A stretch of 24,861 nucleotides of DNA from a virus. The notes beneath the pieces are model-generated. The model ran no database searches, was not told the origin of the DNA, and was given only the letters and a program-made list of their open reading frames with translations. Below, one piece after another: positions 8,502 to 15,875 of this stretch. Each line of letters begins with the position of its first letter. The first letter of the stretch is position 1. The DNA lies in IMG/VR virus record IMGVR_UViG_3300005738_000024, positions 1 through 24,861 of that record; one strand, given 5' to 3'. A program made the position numbers and the translations under genes.

Positions 8502-11097
8502 AGTTTAGTTGCAACCTTCTACTCTTTAATGAATCTAGAGTGGTAATAAAACCTGAACCATCATAATACGTTGTTTTATTTTTACCTTCAAAACCTTGTT
8601 GAGATCCCTTGTATCCTAAAACTTGACTAGATCCCTGAATATAAATGGGTTGTATTGCTACACCTTTTGCTTGCTCCGCCATAATTAATAAGTTAGGTGA
8701 TGTTGGTACTGGTGCTTGTTGTTCAGGAGATGGAGAAGATATACCAGTGGTAACTCCATTAGATGTAGTAATTGGCGACACCGGGGGTTCCTGAGGCATC
8801 ACTGGACCTATATGTCCTTCAGGGACTTGAGTAGCAGAAGGTGCTGCTGGTGTTGCTGCTGGTGGTTGTGAAGTTCCCGTAGCATTAAGTACAGATTGAG
8901 CAGCACCAACCCTCTTCGACATAGAAGATTGTAGTTCATCTGCTCTTGCTCGCTCTACTTCATATGCAAATCCTCTTGTTTTATCAGCAACTGATGGACC
9001 ATATGCCATTCCTCTCTTGAATTGTGCAGTTTCGTATGGATTACCACCTTTAAGTTCCCATGCAATATAATCTAACTGCACTTCTAAATCACTAGCTGGT
9101 TTACCTTTCTCTGCTGCATATGTCACCAGTTTATCATAACGACCATCCTTCCATTGCATCAAACCATATGCACCTCCATTTGGATTTCGAGCACCAGTGT
9201 TAAAATTAGACTCTGCCCATAGGTTACCAACAATAGCAGCTGCTTCATCACTACTGAACCCTCTACTTACTAGACCAGAATGTAATTGCTTACCTGTAGC
9301 AGTATCTCCTTCACCAAGAGGTATACCTGTAATTGGTGTTGATGAATTAGATGGAGAACCATTCATTGTCTCTTGAGAATCTACACCATTACTTCCTTTA
9401 TTTCCACCGACTAATCCAATTTTTTGTGCGACAGATGCAATTGCTTCAGTTCCTCTACCAATAAAACTTTGAACATTAAATCTAGCAATACCAAATAATC
9501 TTTCAAGTGGTCCAATTTCTTGTGATATAAAATTCTTTACTGGTTTAGCAGATGGACCTGATTTTGATACAACAGTATCTGTAATGCCTAGAACAAATGG
9601 TAGTCCTGCAAGTGCTGAGTTACTAACTTCAGAAACAGATTCTACTGCATTTCTACCTATAGAAGAAGTTAGATCAATTTTATATTCAGGACCAGCTTCT
9701 CCAGCAATGAATCCACCTGATGCTAATTTTTCTGGCGGAGATGTAGCATCTGATGATGACTCTGCTTTATCTACTGCAGATTCTTGATCTGCCTTGGTTT
9801 TTTGTGACTTGGGTCCGCCACCAGTAACTGCATCATAGACAGCACCACCAACTAGGTCGCCAACAATACCCCCAGCAATCGTGCCAACACCAGGGATAGG
9901 AATCAGTGTGCCTAATGCACCACCAAGTGTAGCACCGATTGCTTTTGCTGCTGCTCTTCCTACTGATTCTCCTAATGCAAGAGATACTACAAAGTCAATC
10001 AGTCCGCCAACAATAGGAATACGTTTGAAAATAGGACGTAAGAATCCAATAATTGCTTTGCCAGAAATTCCAGATATTACTTTAGCTGCTACCGATGTTC
10101 CACCTTTAACTAATCCTCTTTGTGCTAATTTTTTACCACCTAGTCTTAGTGCTGTTCTCCTTATTCCTCTAGCAAAACCTCGTCTTCCTATACGAGCAGA
10201 ACGACCACCAAGTATGCTACCACCATCTAATAAATCTAAAGCAAAATCTAATGGACTACGACGTTCTCCTCCTTCATCATCTTCTTCAGAAGAATCTTCA
10301 TCTTCTCTTGAATTATCATAACTAAGTAAATCTGTAGGATCTAAGGTTTGTTCTGTATCAAATTCTCTTTTTGCAACTTGAGCAGTATCTTTTTGATCTG
10401 CTTCAAATCTAATAAAGTCTTCTTGTACTTTAATAGATTCTTTCTTTACCTTATTACTATTCTTTACTTCGTCTTTAGTTTCTTCTGTTACCTCGTTTGT
10501 TAGGTCAAGACCAAGTTGAACTGCTTCGTTTTTCTTATCTTTTGTATCTAATAACGCATCAAATCTAACAATTAAATTAGAAAATGCTTTGTCAATTACA
10601 TTAGTATTATCAGTCTCTGCTTGTAAAGGACCCTGCTGTATATCATAACTTGGTTGTACCTGTGCAGAAAATCTTCCTGACCTACCTAATGCAGGATCTT
10701 GAACATCAGTTGGATCTTTAGAAAATGTACCTCTAGTCCTATTAACTAAGTCTCCACCAAATTGAAACCCTAATGCTTTTTTTAAATAATATGCATTACC
10801 TTTTTTAATTTTGTTTGGATCTTTACGACGTGCTTCTGCCGCCATACTAAAAGATTCACCAATCTTAGCACCAAAAAATGCTGATAAAGTATCCCCCTGT
10901 CCAGTATCATTAACTTTGATTACTTGGAACTTAATCTTTTTTGCTTTTGCTTTACCTTCACTAGGAAGAGGCGCATCCTCAGGATCATTAACAATAGAAT
11001 CTACAAGAGGATCCAGCAGGTTCTCATCAAACCCTTTCCCCATGCGTTCTATCAGTTCGCCTAGTTTTTTCTTCCTTATTGGATCTACTTCAGGCAT
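8500..11097 (-). CDS. Tail hub protein with phage tail lysozyme domain
   Basis: An 865-aa protein. About residues 600-725 form a lysozyme-like domain of the phage tail lysozyme type, with GFSSDEAAAIVGNLWAESNF (the Glu in WAESNF is the likely catalytic residue), GAYGLMQWKDGRYDKL and LDYIAWELKGG. It probably cleaves peptidoglycan glycan strands during infection. The N-terminus (about 45-160) carries the same module as the M23 protein next door (MAAEARRKDP, YLKKALGFQFGGD, DPALGRSGRF). A charged coiled-coil-like stretch follows (about 180-260), then an Arg-rich block (about 285-325), then a hydrophobic Gly-rich segment (about 355-430) that looks able to enter membranes. LASGGFIAGEAGPEYKIDL is a motif common in tail proteins. 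The gene overlaps the upstream 60-aa gene by eight bases. The domain architecture suggests a tape-measure or hub-core protein carrying an enzyme. Confidence 0.8.
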   Translation of the reverse strand: MPEVDPIRKKKLGELIERMGKGFDENLLDPLVDSIVNDPEDAPLPSEGKAKAKKIKFQVIKVNDTGQGDTLSAFFGAKIGESFSMAAEARRKDPNKIKKGNAYYLKKALGFQFGGDLVNRTRGTFSKDPTDVQDPALGRSGRFSAQVQPSYDIQQGPLQAETDNTNVIDKAFSNLIVRFDALLDTKDKKNEAVQLGLDLTNEVTEETKDEVKNSNKVKKESIKVQEDFIRFEADQKDTAQVAKREFDTEQTLDPTDLLSYDNSREDEDSSEEDDEGGERRSPLDFALDLLDGGSILGGRSARIGRRGFARGIRRTALRLGGKKLAQRGLVKGGTSVAAKVISGISGKAIIGFLRPIFKRIPIVGGLIDFVVSLALGESVGRAAAKAIGATLGGALGTLIPIPGVGTIAGGIVGDLVGGAVYDAVTGGGPKSQKTKADQESAVDKAESSSDATSPPEKLASGGFIAGEAGPEYKIDLTSSIGRNAVESVSEVSNSALAGLPFVLGITDTVVSKSGPSAKPVKNFISQEIGPLERLFGIARFNVQSFIGRGTEAIASVAQKIGLVGGNKGSNGVDSQETMNGSPSNSSTPITGIPLGEGDTATGKQLHSGLVSRGFSSDEAAAIVGNLWAESNFNTGARNPNGGAYGLMQWKDGRYDKLVTYAAEKGKPASDLEVQLDYIAWELKGGNPYETAQFKRGMAYGPSVADKTRGFAYEVERARADELQSSMSKRVGAAQSVLNATGTSQPPAATPAAPSATQVPEGHIGPVMPQEPPVSPITTSNGVTTGISSPSPEQQAPVPTSPNLLIMAEQAKGVAIQPIYIQGSSQVLGYKGSQQGFEGKNKTTYYDGSGFITTLDSLKSRRLQLN

Positions 11098-11272
11098 TTT
11101 GTTGCTTTTGCTTTTCTTCTAGTTCTTTTAAATATTGATTAAGCAAAGACACGTATACCGTGCGTTCCCACGGCATCATATTCTCAATATCACTCAAACT
11201 ATATTTATGGTGCTGAATGAGAGCAAAATTTGTTCTATAGTAGTTTTCCAGCGTGTTATAGAACATGCTCAC
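11090..11272 (-). CDS. Small baseplate-hub assembly protein, 60 aa
   Basis: The protein reads MSMFYNTLENYYRTN... with MMPWERTVYVSLLNQYLKEL and a Lys/Gln/Glu-rich end. The phrase SLSDIENMMPWERTVY resembles the short assembly proteins found just after the T4_baseplate gene in T4-like phages, often labelled gp51 in cyanophages, and the GT-type products of tail chaperone pairs. I infer a chaperone or assembly role. The GTG start at 11272 overlaps the stop of gp26 (GTGA). An ATG two codons later is an equally good start and gives 58 aa. The 3' end overlaps the lysozyme-hub gene by eight bases. Confidence 0.65.
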   Translation of the reverse strand: MSMFYNTLENYYRTNFALIQHHKYSLSDIENMMPWERTVYVSLLNQYLKELEEKQKQQNA

Positions 11273-11985
11273 CCGAAAAAAGATTGCAGACCCTCCAAAG
11301 TATAAGAAGATTCGACACCAGTATTAGGATTGGTTACCTTAAACTCGTGACGTAGAACAGGCATAGTCTGGAAAAACTTTTGCACCTTTTCAAATTGTTT
11401 CTGTGTTAATCCTTCAATAAACTGAATTTTTTCTGCATGTGATGTAGTTGTAGAATCAAATACTTCTTCTCCTTCATAAATCTGATCGATACAACCAGCA
11501 ACTGTATTAAAAACTTCATCAGGATCATCTAGATCTTTACCAAGTAAAGTAAGATCAACAAACTCATTCAGTCCAGGATATCTCATAATCATACCAACAT
11601 TATCAGTCAGTTCGATTTTATTAGAGTGGTCCTTTTGTGTCTGAACACGTACTTCAGAAATATCTACAATGACATCAACTCTGGTTTCATTGTCATCAAG
11701 ACATGTAATCTTCATTGGAATATCTTCTCCAACAGATGCTGCCCTAATTTTAAGAAACAAAAACTCTAAATCAAAAGTAGTTAAATCATCTACCTTCAAA
11801 CGAGATAGCACACAATTTTTTACAATAGTTTTTACTGCTTCCTTTACTTCCTTGGGATCTTCACTTTCAGTAGCAAGAAGAAGTACCTTCTCTTCCTTAA
11901 CTAAGAAGGGACGATATTTAATTTTCTTTTTTGTTGATGGCAGTTCAAGTTCATAAGTTGGTGTAGCAATTGATGGTAAAGCCAT
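11269..11985 (-). CDS. 26: Baseplate hub subunit gp26 (T4_baseplate family)
   Basis: A 238-aa protein beginning MALPSIATPTYELELPST, followed by KIKYRPFLVKEEKVLLLATE. That opening is characteristic of the T4_baseplate family (gp26 of T4-like phages; T4 gp26 is 208 aa). The rest is mixed alpha/beta, with no membrane segment. In T4, gp26 is needed to build the central hub. The start is preceded by AAAGGATAA, a good ribosome site that overlaps the end of the upstream gene. The next gene, the 60-aa assembly protein, overlaps its stop, so the pair may be translated in fixed ratio like tail chaperones. Confidence 0.8.
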   Translation of the reverse strand: MALPSIATPTYELELPSTKKKIKYRPFLVKEEKVLLLATESEDPKEVKEAVKTIVKNCVLSRLKVDDLTTFDLEFLFLKIRAASVGEDIPMKITCLDDNETRVDVIVDISEVRVQTQKDHSNKIELTDNVGMIMRYPGLNEFVDLTLLGKDLDDPDEVFNTVAGCIDQIYEGEEVFDSTTTSHAEKIQFIEGLTQKQFEKVQKFFQTMPVLRHEFKVTNPNTGVESSYTLEGLQSFFG

Positions 11986-11990
11986 AATAA

Positions 11991-12731
11991 TTATCCTTTA
12001 AAGTTTGATATATCGTTGTAAGTGATGTTGTGTTTTGAATAGTAAAAATTAGCAGTCACTTTTGTTGACTGAGAAGTTCCAGCAGATAAAGGAACAGCAT
12101 CAATAGAGTATGGAAATACTTCTAGCATAGTATATACCATGGATGCTCTACTATTAGATGCTGATGCACCTTTTTCTACTTTACTAATAAGACACTTTGC
12201 TAAGTAATCTGAAGGATAATTTAAACGAATGCTTCTATCAACTTCGATATTACTTCCTTCAGATGCTATATTTTTTATGTCTACAAGTTTCTTGTTTGCT
12301 TGAGAACTAATTCTAAGTTGGGATTTAATATTGTCCTCAACTGGTTTGTTGTCATATTCTCCAAATATAGTTTGATACCATACATTAAGAAATTTTAATG
12401 GAGTCATGTCGGCATCACAGATCCATCCTAATTGAAAGTCTGTAAAGACTCTAGTATGTGGATAGTTTACTGTGCCTTGCCCTAGTAAAACACCTCGTGT
12501 CTGTCCAGTTTGAGCAGCAATGTTAGGTAGTTGCGCTTCATCACAAAATAATTTAATTACATTTGATCGTGTACCCTCTGCTAAATTTCCACCCGAAAAA
12601 CTCATACCAATAGATTCAAAATTTCTCCTTAATATATCTGAGGTAGGGAAAATCCATTCAATATCATAAGTATTACTATATGATAAACCACCGCTTTTAA
12701 CGATGGTGTCCATGAAAGTTTTGATTGACAC
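11991..12731 (-). CDS. Tail-tube-fold baseplate protein (gp19/gp54-like)
   Basis: A 246-aa protein starting MSIKTFMDTIVKSGGLSYSN. The segments NYPHTRVFTDFQLGWICDAD and TPLKFLNVWYQTIFGEYD, and the late MVYTMLEVFPYSIDAVPLS, have the order and spacing seen in tail-tube proteins of myoviruses (beta strands, a helix with WYQ, then an EVFP-type strand). I infer a tube-like baseplate protein, perhaps an initiator such as gp54, or a hub-tube adaptor. The GTG at 12731 gives 21 bases to the late promoter motif; an ATG at 12713 is the alternative. Neither has a clear Shine-Dalgarno sequence. It is the first gene of the minus-strand hub module. True gp54 is longer (about 320 aa), so the exact T4 equivalent is open. 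Confidence 0.55.
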   Translation of the reverse strand: MSIKTFMDTIVKSGGLSYSNTYDIEWIFPTSDILRRNFESIGMSFSGGNLAEGTRSNVIKLFCDEAQLPNIAAQTGQTRGVLLGQGTVNYPHTRVFTDFQLGWICDADMTPLKFLNVWYQTIFGEYDNKPVEDNIKSQLRISSQANKKLVDIKNIASEGSNIEVDRSIRLNYPSDYLAKCLISKVEKGASASNSRASMVYTMLEVFPYSIDAVPLSAGTSQSTKVTANFYYSKHNITYNDISNFKG

Positions 12732-12739
12732 GATAAATA
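12732..12739 (+). promoter_or_regulatory. Candidate late promoter for gp4 arm (GATAAATA)
   Basis: GATAAATA on the plus strand is one base off the T4 late consensus. Transcription would start near 12745, just before the GTGG/ATG region of gp4. It drives the plus-strand set gp4, the 220-aa gene, gp48 and gp53. It immediately abuts the start codon of the divergent 246-aa gene. Confidence 0.55.
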
Positions 12740-12752
12740 ATCGAGGTGGTTA

Positions 12753-12766
12753 TATTTATATTTATG
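12753..12766 (-). promoter_or_regulatory. Late promoter for hub module (TATAAATA, plus overlapping CATAAATA)
   Basis: The minus strand at 12760-12753 is TATAAATA, a perfect T4 late consensus. A second copy, CATAAATA, lies at 12766-12759 and overlaps it by two bases. Transcription would start near 12747, giving a leader of about 16 bases before the GTG at 12731. The motif extends into the first codon of gp4 on the other strand. Confidence 0.65.
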
Positions 12767-13201
12767 GCATACTCAGGGATATATAAACCTGTACACCCAC
12801 AAAAGTATCGCGGAAATCCTACTCGCGTAATTTATAGAAGTTTGTGGGAAAGAAAATTTATGTATTTTTGTGATTTTAATGAGAGTGTTATTGAATGGGG
12901 GAGCGAGGAAGTAATTATTCCTTATCGTTGTCCAACAGACGGCAGAGTCCATCGCTACTACCCAGATTTTTATATTAAAGTTAAGTCTAGATCAGGTATT
13001 ATTAGTAAATATCTAATAGAAGTTAAACCTAAGAAGCAAACACAAAAACCGAATGACAGACCAAAACGTAAGACTGCCTCTTGGAAAAGAGAAGTTCTAA
13101 CATATGCTAAGAACCGCGCTAAGTGGTCAGCAGCAGAGAACTTTTGTGAGGACAGGCAGATGAAATTTTTAATCCTCACCGAAGATCATCTAGGAGTATA
13201 A
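12764..13201 (+). CDS. 4: Head completion protein gp4, nuclease-fold
   Basis: A 145-aa protein beginning MAYSGIYKPVHPQKYRGNPT. It resembles T4 gp4 (150 aa) along its length, including YRSLWER, IEWGSEEVIIPYRCPTDGR, RYYPDFYIKV, LIEVKPKKQ and the late FLILTEDHLG. gp4 is needed to finish the packaged head before tail joining. The residues E29, D68, E86 and K88 (E...PDF...ExK) form a TnsA/restriction-like PD-(D/E)XK pattern, so a DNA-trimming activity is plausible. I chose the ATG at 12764 because MAYSG is the conserved start; a GTG six codons upstream is also open. GAGGTGG at 12743-12749 is a rather distant ribosome site. Confidence 0.9.
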   Translation: MAYSGIYKPVHPQKYRGNPTRVIYRSLWERKFMYFCDFNESVIEWGSEEVIIPYRCPTDGRVHRYYPDFYIKVKSRSGIISKYLIEVKPKKQTQKPNDRPKRKTASWKREVLTYAKNRAKWSAAENFCEDRQMKFLILTEDHLGV

Positions 13202-13202
13202 A

Positions 13203-13865
13203 ATGGCACAAGGTTTTAAAACGATTCAACGTAACAAAACCTACAATAATCCAGACACGTTGTTTGAAAAAGTAAGCAACGCGACGGGCGGAGAAAAGAA
13301 AAGTTTATCCTGGTATCGTTCTGCTACAAAACAAGTAGCATCATCATATAAAAAGGACATGAGTAAGTTTGTAAGAGACGAACTTAATTCAAATCAAGAT
13401 GAGAATACCCTTCGTAGGTATCCTAAAGAAGGACATCTTTTTATGTTTGAATACACAGCAAAGATGAGACACTTACCATACTATGATAAGTTTCCACTTG
13501 TTTATGTTGTTAAGGCATCACCAACTGAATTTTTTGGTGCTAACCTACATTACATGAACCCAAAGAAAAGAATACAAGCAGTTGTAAAATTAATGCAAGG
13601 TAGAATTGACATTCCTAAGAAGTGTTTTCATAAATACTTGCAGAATCATGTTGATGGTCTCTTCCTAGACATTGCTGCCGATGAATGGGACACTGCTATA
13701 CTATTACCGACCGAAGATTTTGTTAGAAATATAGGTTCTACTACATTTCCATACGATAAAGAATCGGTTTGGGAAGAAACTAACGAATCTAATTACGATA
13801 GAGTCAAAGGCACTAGAGTAGTAAAAGGTTATGGAAGCAAACAATCAAGGGAGATGAGTAAGTAA
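13203..13865 (+). CDS. Conserved T4-like phage protein, 220 aa, possibly gp2-like
   Basis: A soluble basic protein starting MAQGFKTIQRNKTYNNPDTL. The central part (about 75-165) includes GHLFMFEYTAKMRHLPYYDK, FPLVYVVKASPTEFFGANLH and IAADEWDTAILLPTEDF, a pattern I associate with conserved T4-like virion proteins. In T4, gene 2 (DNA end protector) neighbours gene 4, and the position here after gp4 is suggestive. I cannot confirm identity with gp2 by eye, and T4 gp2 is longer (about 274 aa). AGGAG lies just before the ATG, which starts one base after the gp4 stop. Its own stop overlaps the gp48 start (TAATG), so it belongs to the neck/baseplate operon. Confidence 0.6.
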   Translation: MAQGFKTIQRNKTYNNPDTLFEKVSNATGGEKKSLSWYRSATKQVASSYKKDMSKFVRDELNSNQDENTLRRYPKEGHLFMFEYTAKMRHLPYYDKFPLVYVVKASPTEFFGANLHYMNPKKRIQAVVKLMQGRIDIPKKCFHKYLQNHVDGLFLDIAADEWDTAILLPTEDFVRNIGSTTFPYDKESVWEETNESNYDRVKGTRVVKGYGSKQSREMSK

Positions 13866-14962
13866 TGACTAATTGGTTTCTGGAAGCTGTAGGATTGCCA
13901 TCTCCCGAGGATGAGGCGGGTACAAAGAAGAATGTCAATAACGAAGACTTAGGTAAAGAGATAATATCATATAGTTTTTCCGGGAGTCGTAACACAACAC
14001 CTCCCAAAGAGAGACTTACTTATCCAAAAGATAAAGTCTATGATGAGTTTACTGACTATGTTAATTTCCAATTCGTAAAATACTCACCACCTTTTGCTGC
14101 CACAGATGGTAACAACGTCATTACTGACAAGGGAAAACAGGTAAAAAATGCTGGCGCTGTAAACATTTATAATAATAATATTAATGAGTTTGTTACTGCC
14201 GGACTCCCAAATATTGCTATGTATATGCCTGAAGATATAGGTGCTGAATATGGTTCTCAATGGGGTGGAAAAGGTTTCACTAACACTGGCGCAGATATAA
14301 TGAGAGTTGCTGGTGCAGTGACAAACTCAAACAACTTAGGAACTTCAGCTGGTAAAGTTGGAGATGGTCTTAAGAGTTTTATGCAACGCGGTCCTGCTAT
14401 TGTCGGGGAGGCGATTGCTACTGCCACAAATAGTCTTCCAGGAAAAATCGGTGGATCTATTGACGCCAATGATGTGTTAGGTAGTATCGGTGGAGTTATT
14501 CTTAACCCAAATGTAGAATTACTATTCACTGGTTTTGAGATGAGAACTTTTGGGTTAGACTTTTTAATGTCACCAAAAACTAAAGAAGAAGCAGAAATGA
14601 TACGTGATATCGTTACAACATTTAAACGTGCTTCCTTGCCGAGACTTGGAGCATCTCCAGGTAATACTATTAATAATGTTTTTGGTGATGCAAAGGGAGA
14701 AGCAGAAGAAAATAGCAATAGCAACTTTATTGGTGTACCTAACCTATGCATCGTTAAGTTTATGAAAGGAGCAGCAGAGCATCCATATCTAGTTCAATAT
14801 AAACCTTGTGCTATTACTAATGTAAAAATTGTGTACACACCTGATGGAGCTTACGCTACATATAGAGATGGATCTCCTGTCGCAACTAAACTAACAGTAA
14901 CATTCGCAGAGACTAAACTTGTTTACAGCAATGAAATTTCATACGGAGGAGCTTCTTACTAA
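13865..14962 (+). CDS. 48: Baseplate tail-tube cap gp48
   Basis: A 365-aa protein, matching T4 gp48 (364 aa) in length and layout. The N-terminus is variable and Ser/Asn/Gly-rich, followed by FEMRTFGLDFLMSPKTKEEA (compare the T4 tube-like strand and helix), a helix DIVTTFKRASLPRLG, then VPNLCIVKFMKGAAEHPYLV and YKPCAITNVKIVYTPDGAYA, ending TKLTVTFAETKLVYS. The late strands have the tail-tube fold order seen in gp48. gp48 binds the hub and, with gp54, starts tube polymerisation. The ATG overlaps the previous stop (TAATG) and has a GGGAGATGAG ribosome site. Its own stop overlaps the gp53 start. Confidence 0.85.
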   Translation: MTNWFLEAVGLPSPEDEAGTKKNVNNEDLGKEIISYSFSGSRNTTPPKERLTYPKDKVYDEFTDYVNFQFVKYSPPFAATDGNNVITDKGKQVKNAGAVNIYNNNINEFVTAGLPNIAMYMPEDIGAEYGSQWGGKGFTNTGADIMRVAGAVTNSNNLGTSAGKVGDGLKSFMQRGPAIVGEAIATATNSLPGKIGGSIDANDVLGSIGGVILNPNVELLFTGFEMRTFGLDFLMSPKTKEEAEMIRDIVTTFKRASLPRLGASPGNTINNVFGDAKGEAEENSNSNFIGVPNLCIVKFMKGAAEHPYLVQYKPCAITNVKIVYTPDGAYATYRDGSPVATKLTVTFAETKLVYSNEISYGGASY

Positions 14963-15621
14963 TGCCATACTTTAATTACATACCAGACATTAAGTATGAT
15001 ACTAAACCTATTAGTTATCCTTTTTCTGAATCGGAATATGTTGTAGCGAAAAACTTTTTTCGTAGATATAAAATTAGTGATGACTTTAAAAAATATGCAG
15101 TGTTCTTTAAACAATATAATGTAAGTGACTTTGAAAAACCATGGATGATTGCTAACATTGCTTATGGAGATCCACAATTAGACTGGGTAATTCTTCTTAC
15201 AAATAATATTGTCAACCCATTGTTTGACTGGCCACAAGACTCGTTTACTTTGAGAAAAATATTAGAGGGAAAGTATAACGATCCTTATGGTACAATCAAA
15301 CACTACGAAACTTTCTATAAAACTGATAGTACAGGGGTTGTTGTACAAAATAAAGGAATTATTGTTGATCAACAATTTTATACAGACTCGCACAAATATT
15401 ACGACTCAGGTACGAATCAAGTAGTTACTAGTCCAGGTAATGAGTGGGCAAAACCTGTAACTATTTTTGAATATGAAAGCGATCTAAATGATAGCAAAAA
15501 AAATATCTTCTTACTAAAACCAGTATACTTAGATAACTTTATTCGTGAGTTCCGTACAAATAATAAGTACTCAGACTCTACAGATACTATTACTAGTAGG
15601 TTGAAGAAGACTGGAGTTTGA
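14962..15621 (+). CDS. 53: Baseplate wedge subunit gp53
   Basis: A 219-aa protein starting MPYFNYIPDIKYDTKPISYP. The signature ANIAYGDPQLDWVILLTNNI matches the T4 gp53 phrase around AIYGNPQLYWVLL, and NPLFDWPQDSF is the next conserved piece. T4 gp53 is 196 aa and has a LysM-like domain that links neighbouring baseplate wedges. The start overlaps the gp48 stop (TAATG) behind a strong GGAGGAG ribosome site. It is the last gene of the plus-strand arm and is followed by a clear bidirectional terminator. Confidence 0.9.
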   Translation: MPYFNYIPDIKYDTKPISYPFSESEYVVAKNFFRRYKISDDFKKYAVFFKQYNVSDFEKPWMIANIAYGDPQLDWVILLTNNIVNPLFDWPQDSFTLRKILEGKYNDPYGTIKHYETFYKTDSTGVVVQNKGIIVDQQFYTDSHKYYDSGTNQVVTSPGNEWAKPVTIFEYESDLNDSKKNIFLLKPVYLDNFIREFRTNNKYSDSTDTITSRLKKTGV

Positions 15622-15644
15622 TCGACTTTTTTAGGCAAAAAAAT

Positions 15645-15663
15645 GGGGGAAAAAATTTCCCCC
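15645..15663 (+). terminator. Bidirectional rho-independent terminator
   Basis: GGGGGAAA (15645-15652) pairs with TTTCCCCC (15656-15663) across a three-base loop. On the plus strand it is followed by TTTT, and on the minus strand by a run of seven T. It sits between the convergent gp53 gene and the 68-aa gene downstream of gp32, so it can stop transcripts from both sides. Confidence 0.85.
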
Positions 15664-15668
15664 TTTTA

Positions 15669-15875
15669 TCATTTTGAGAATCCCATTTTGTAGCAAGCAG
15701 ATGTTGCTAGTTCTGGTTTCTTTTTCAATACTCTATGAACATGACCATGAACATCTGTTTCTAAAGTAAGGTGTGCTTTAGTGTGAACGATCTGAATCAC
15801 CAGTAACATACCAAACAACGAAAGGTTGACCAGAGTTACTGGATGAAGCAGAGCTTTACCAAGAGTTTTAATCAA
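15669..15875 (-). CDS. Small membrane protein downstream of gp32, 68 aa
   Basis: The frame reads MIKTLGKALLHPVTLVNLSL, with one hydrophobic segment (about 13-30), then a His-rich stretch (VHTKAHLTLETDVHGHVHRV) and a basic C-terminus. The only start giving a complete protein is TTG at 15875, which overlaps the gp32 stop (TTGA). The next ATG lies inside the membrane segment. I see no ribosome site, so translation would depend on coupling to gp32. No family is recognised. The coherent single-span layout and the exact fit between the gp32 stop and the terminator support it. Confidence 0.5.
   Translation of the reverse strand: MIKTLGKALLHPVTLVNLSLFGMLLVIQIVHTKAHLTLETDVHGHVHRVLKKKPELATSACYKMGFSK

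Noticed and set aside
9881-10321. 146-residue plus-strand open frame over the lysozyme-hub gene
   Set aside because: It is Pro/Ser-rich and low in complexity, the antisense image of Gly/Ala/Arg-rich coding sequence, and lies entirely within a clear gene.
14257-14751. 164-residue minus-strand open frame over gp48
   Set aside because: It is antisense to a confidently identified gene, with no start signals and no recognisable motifs.
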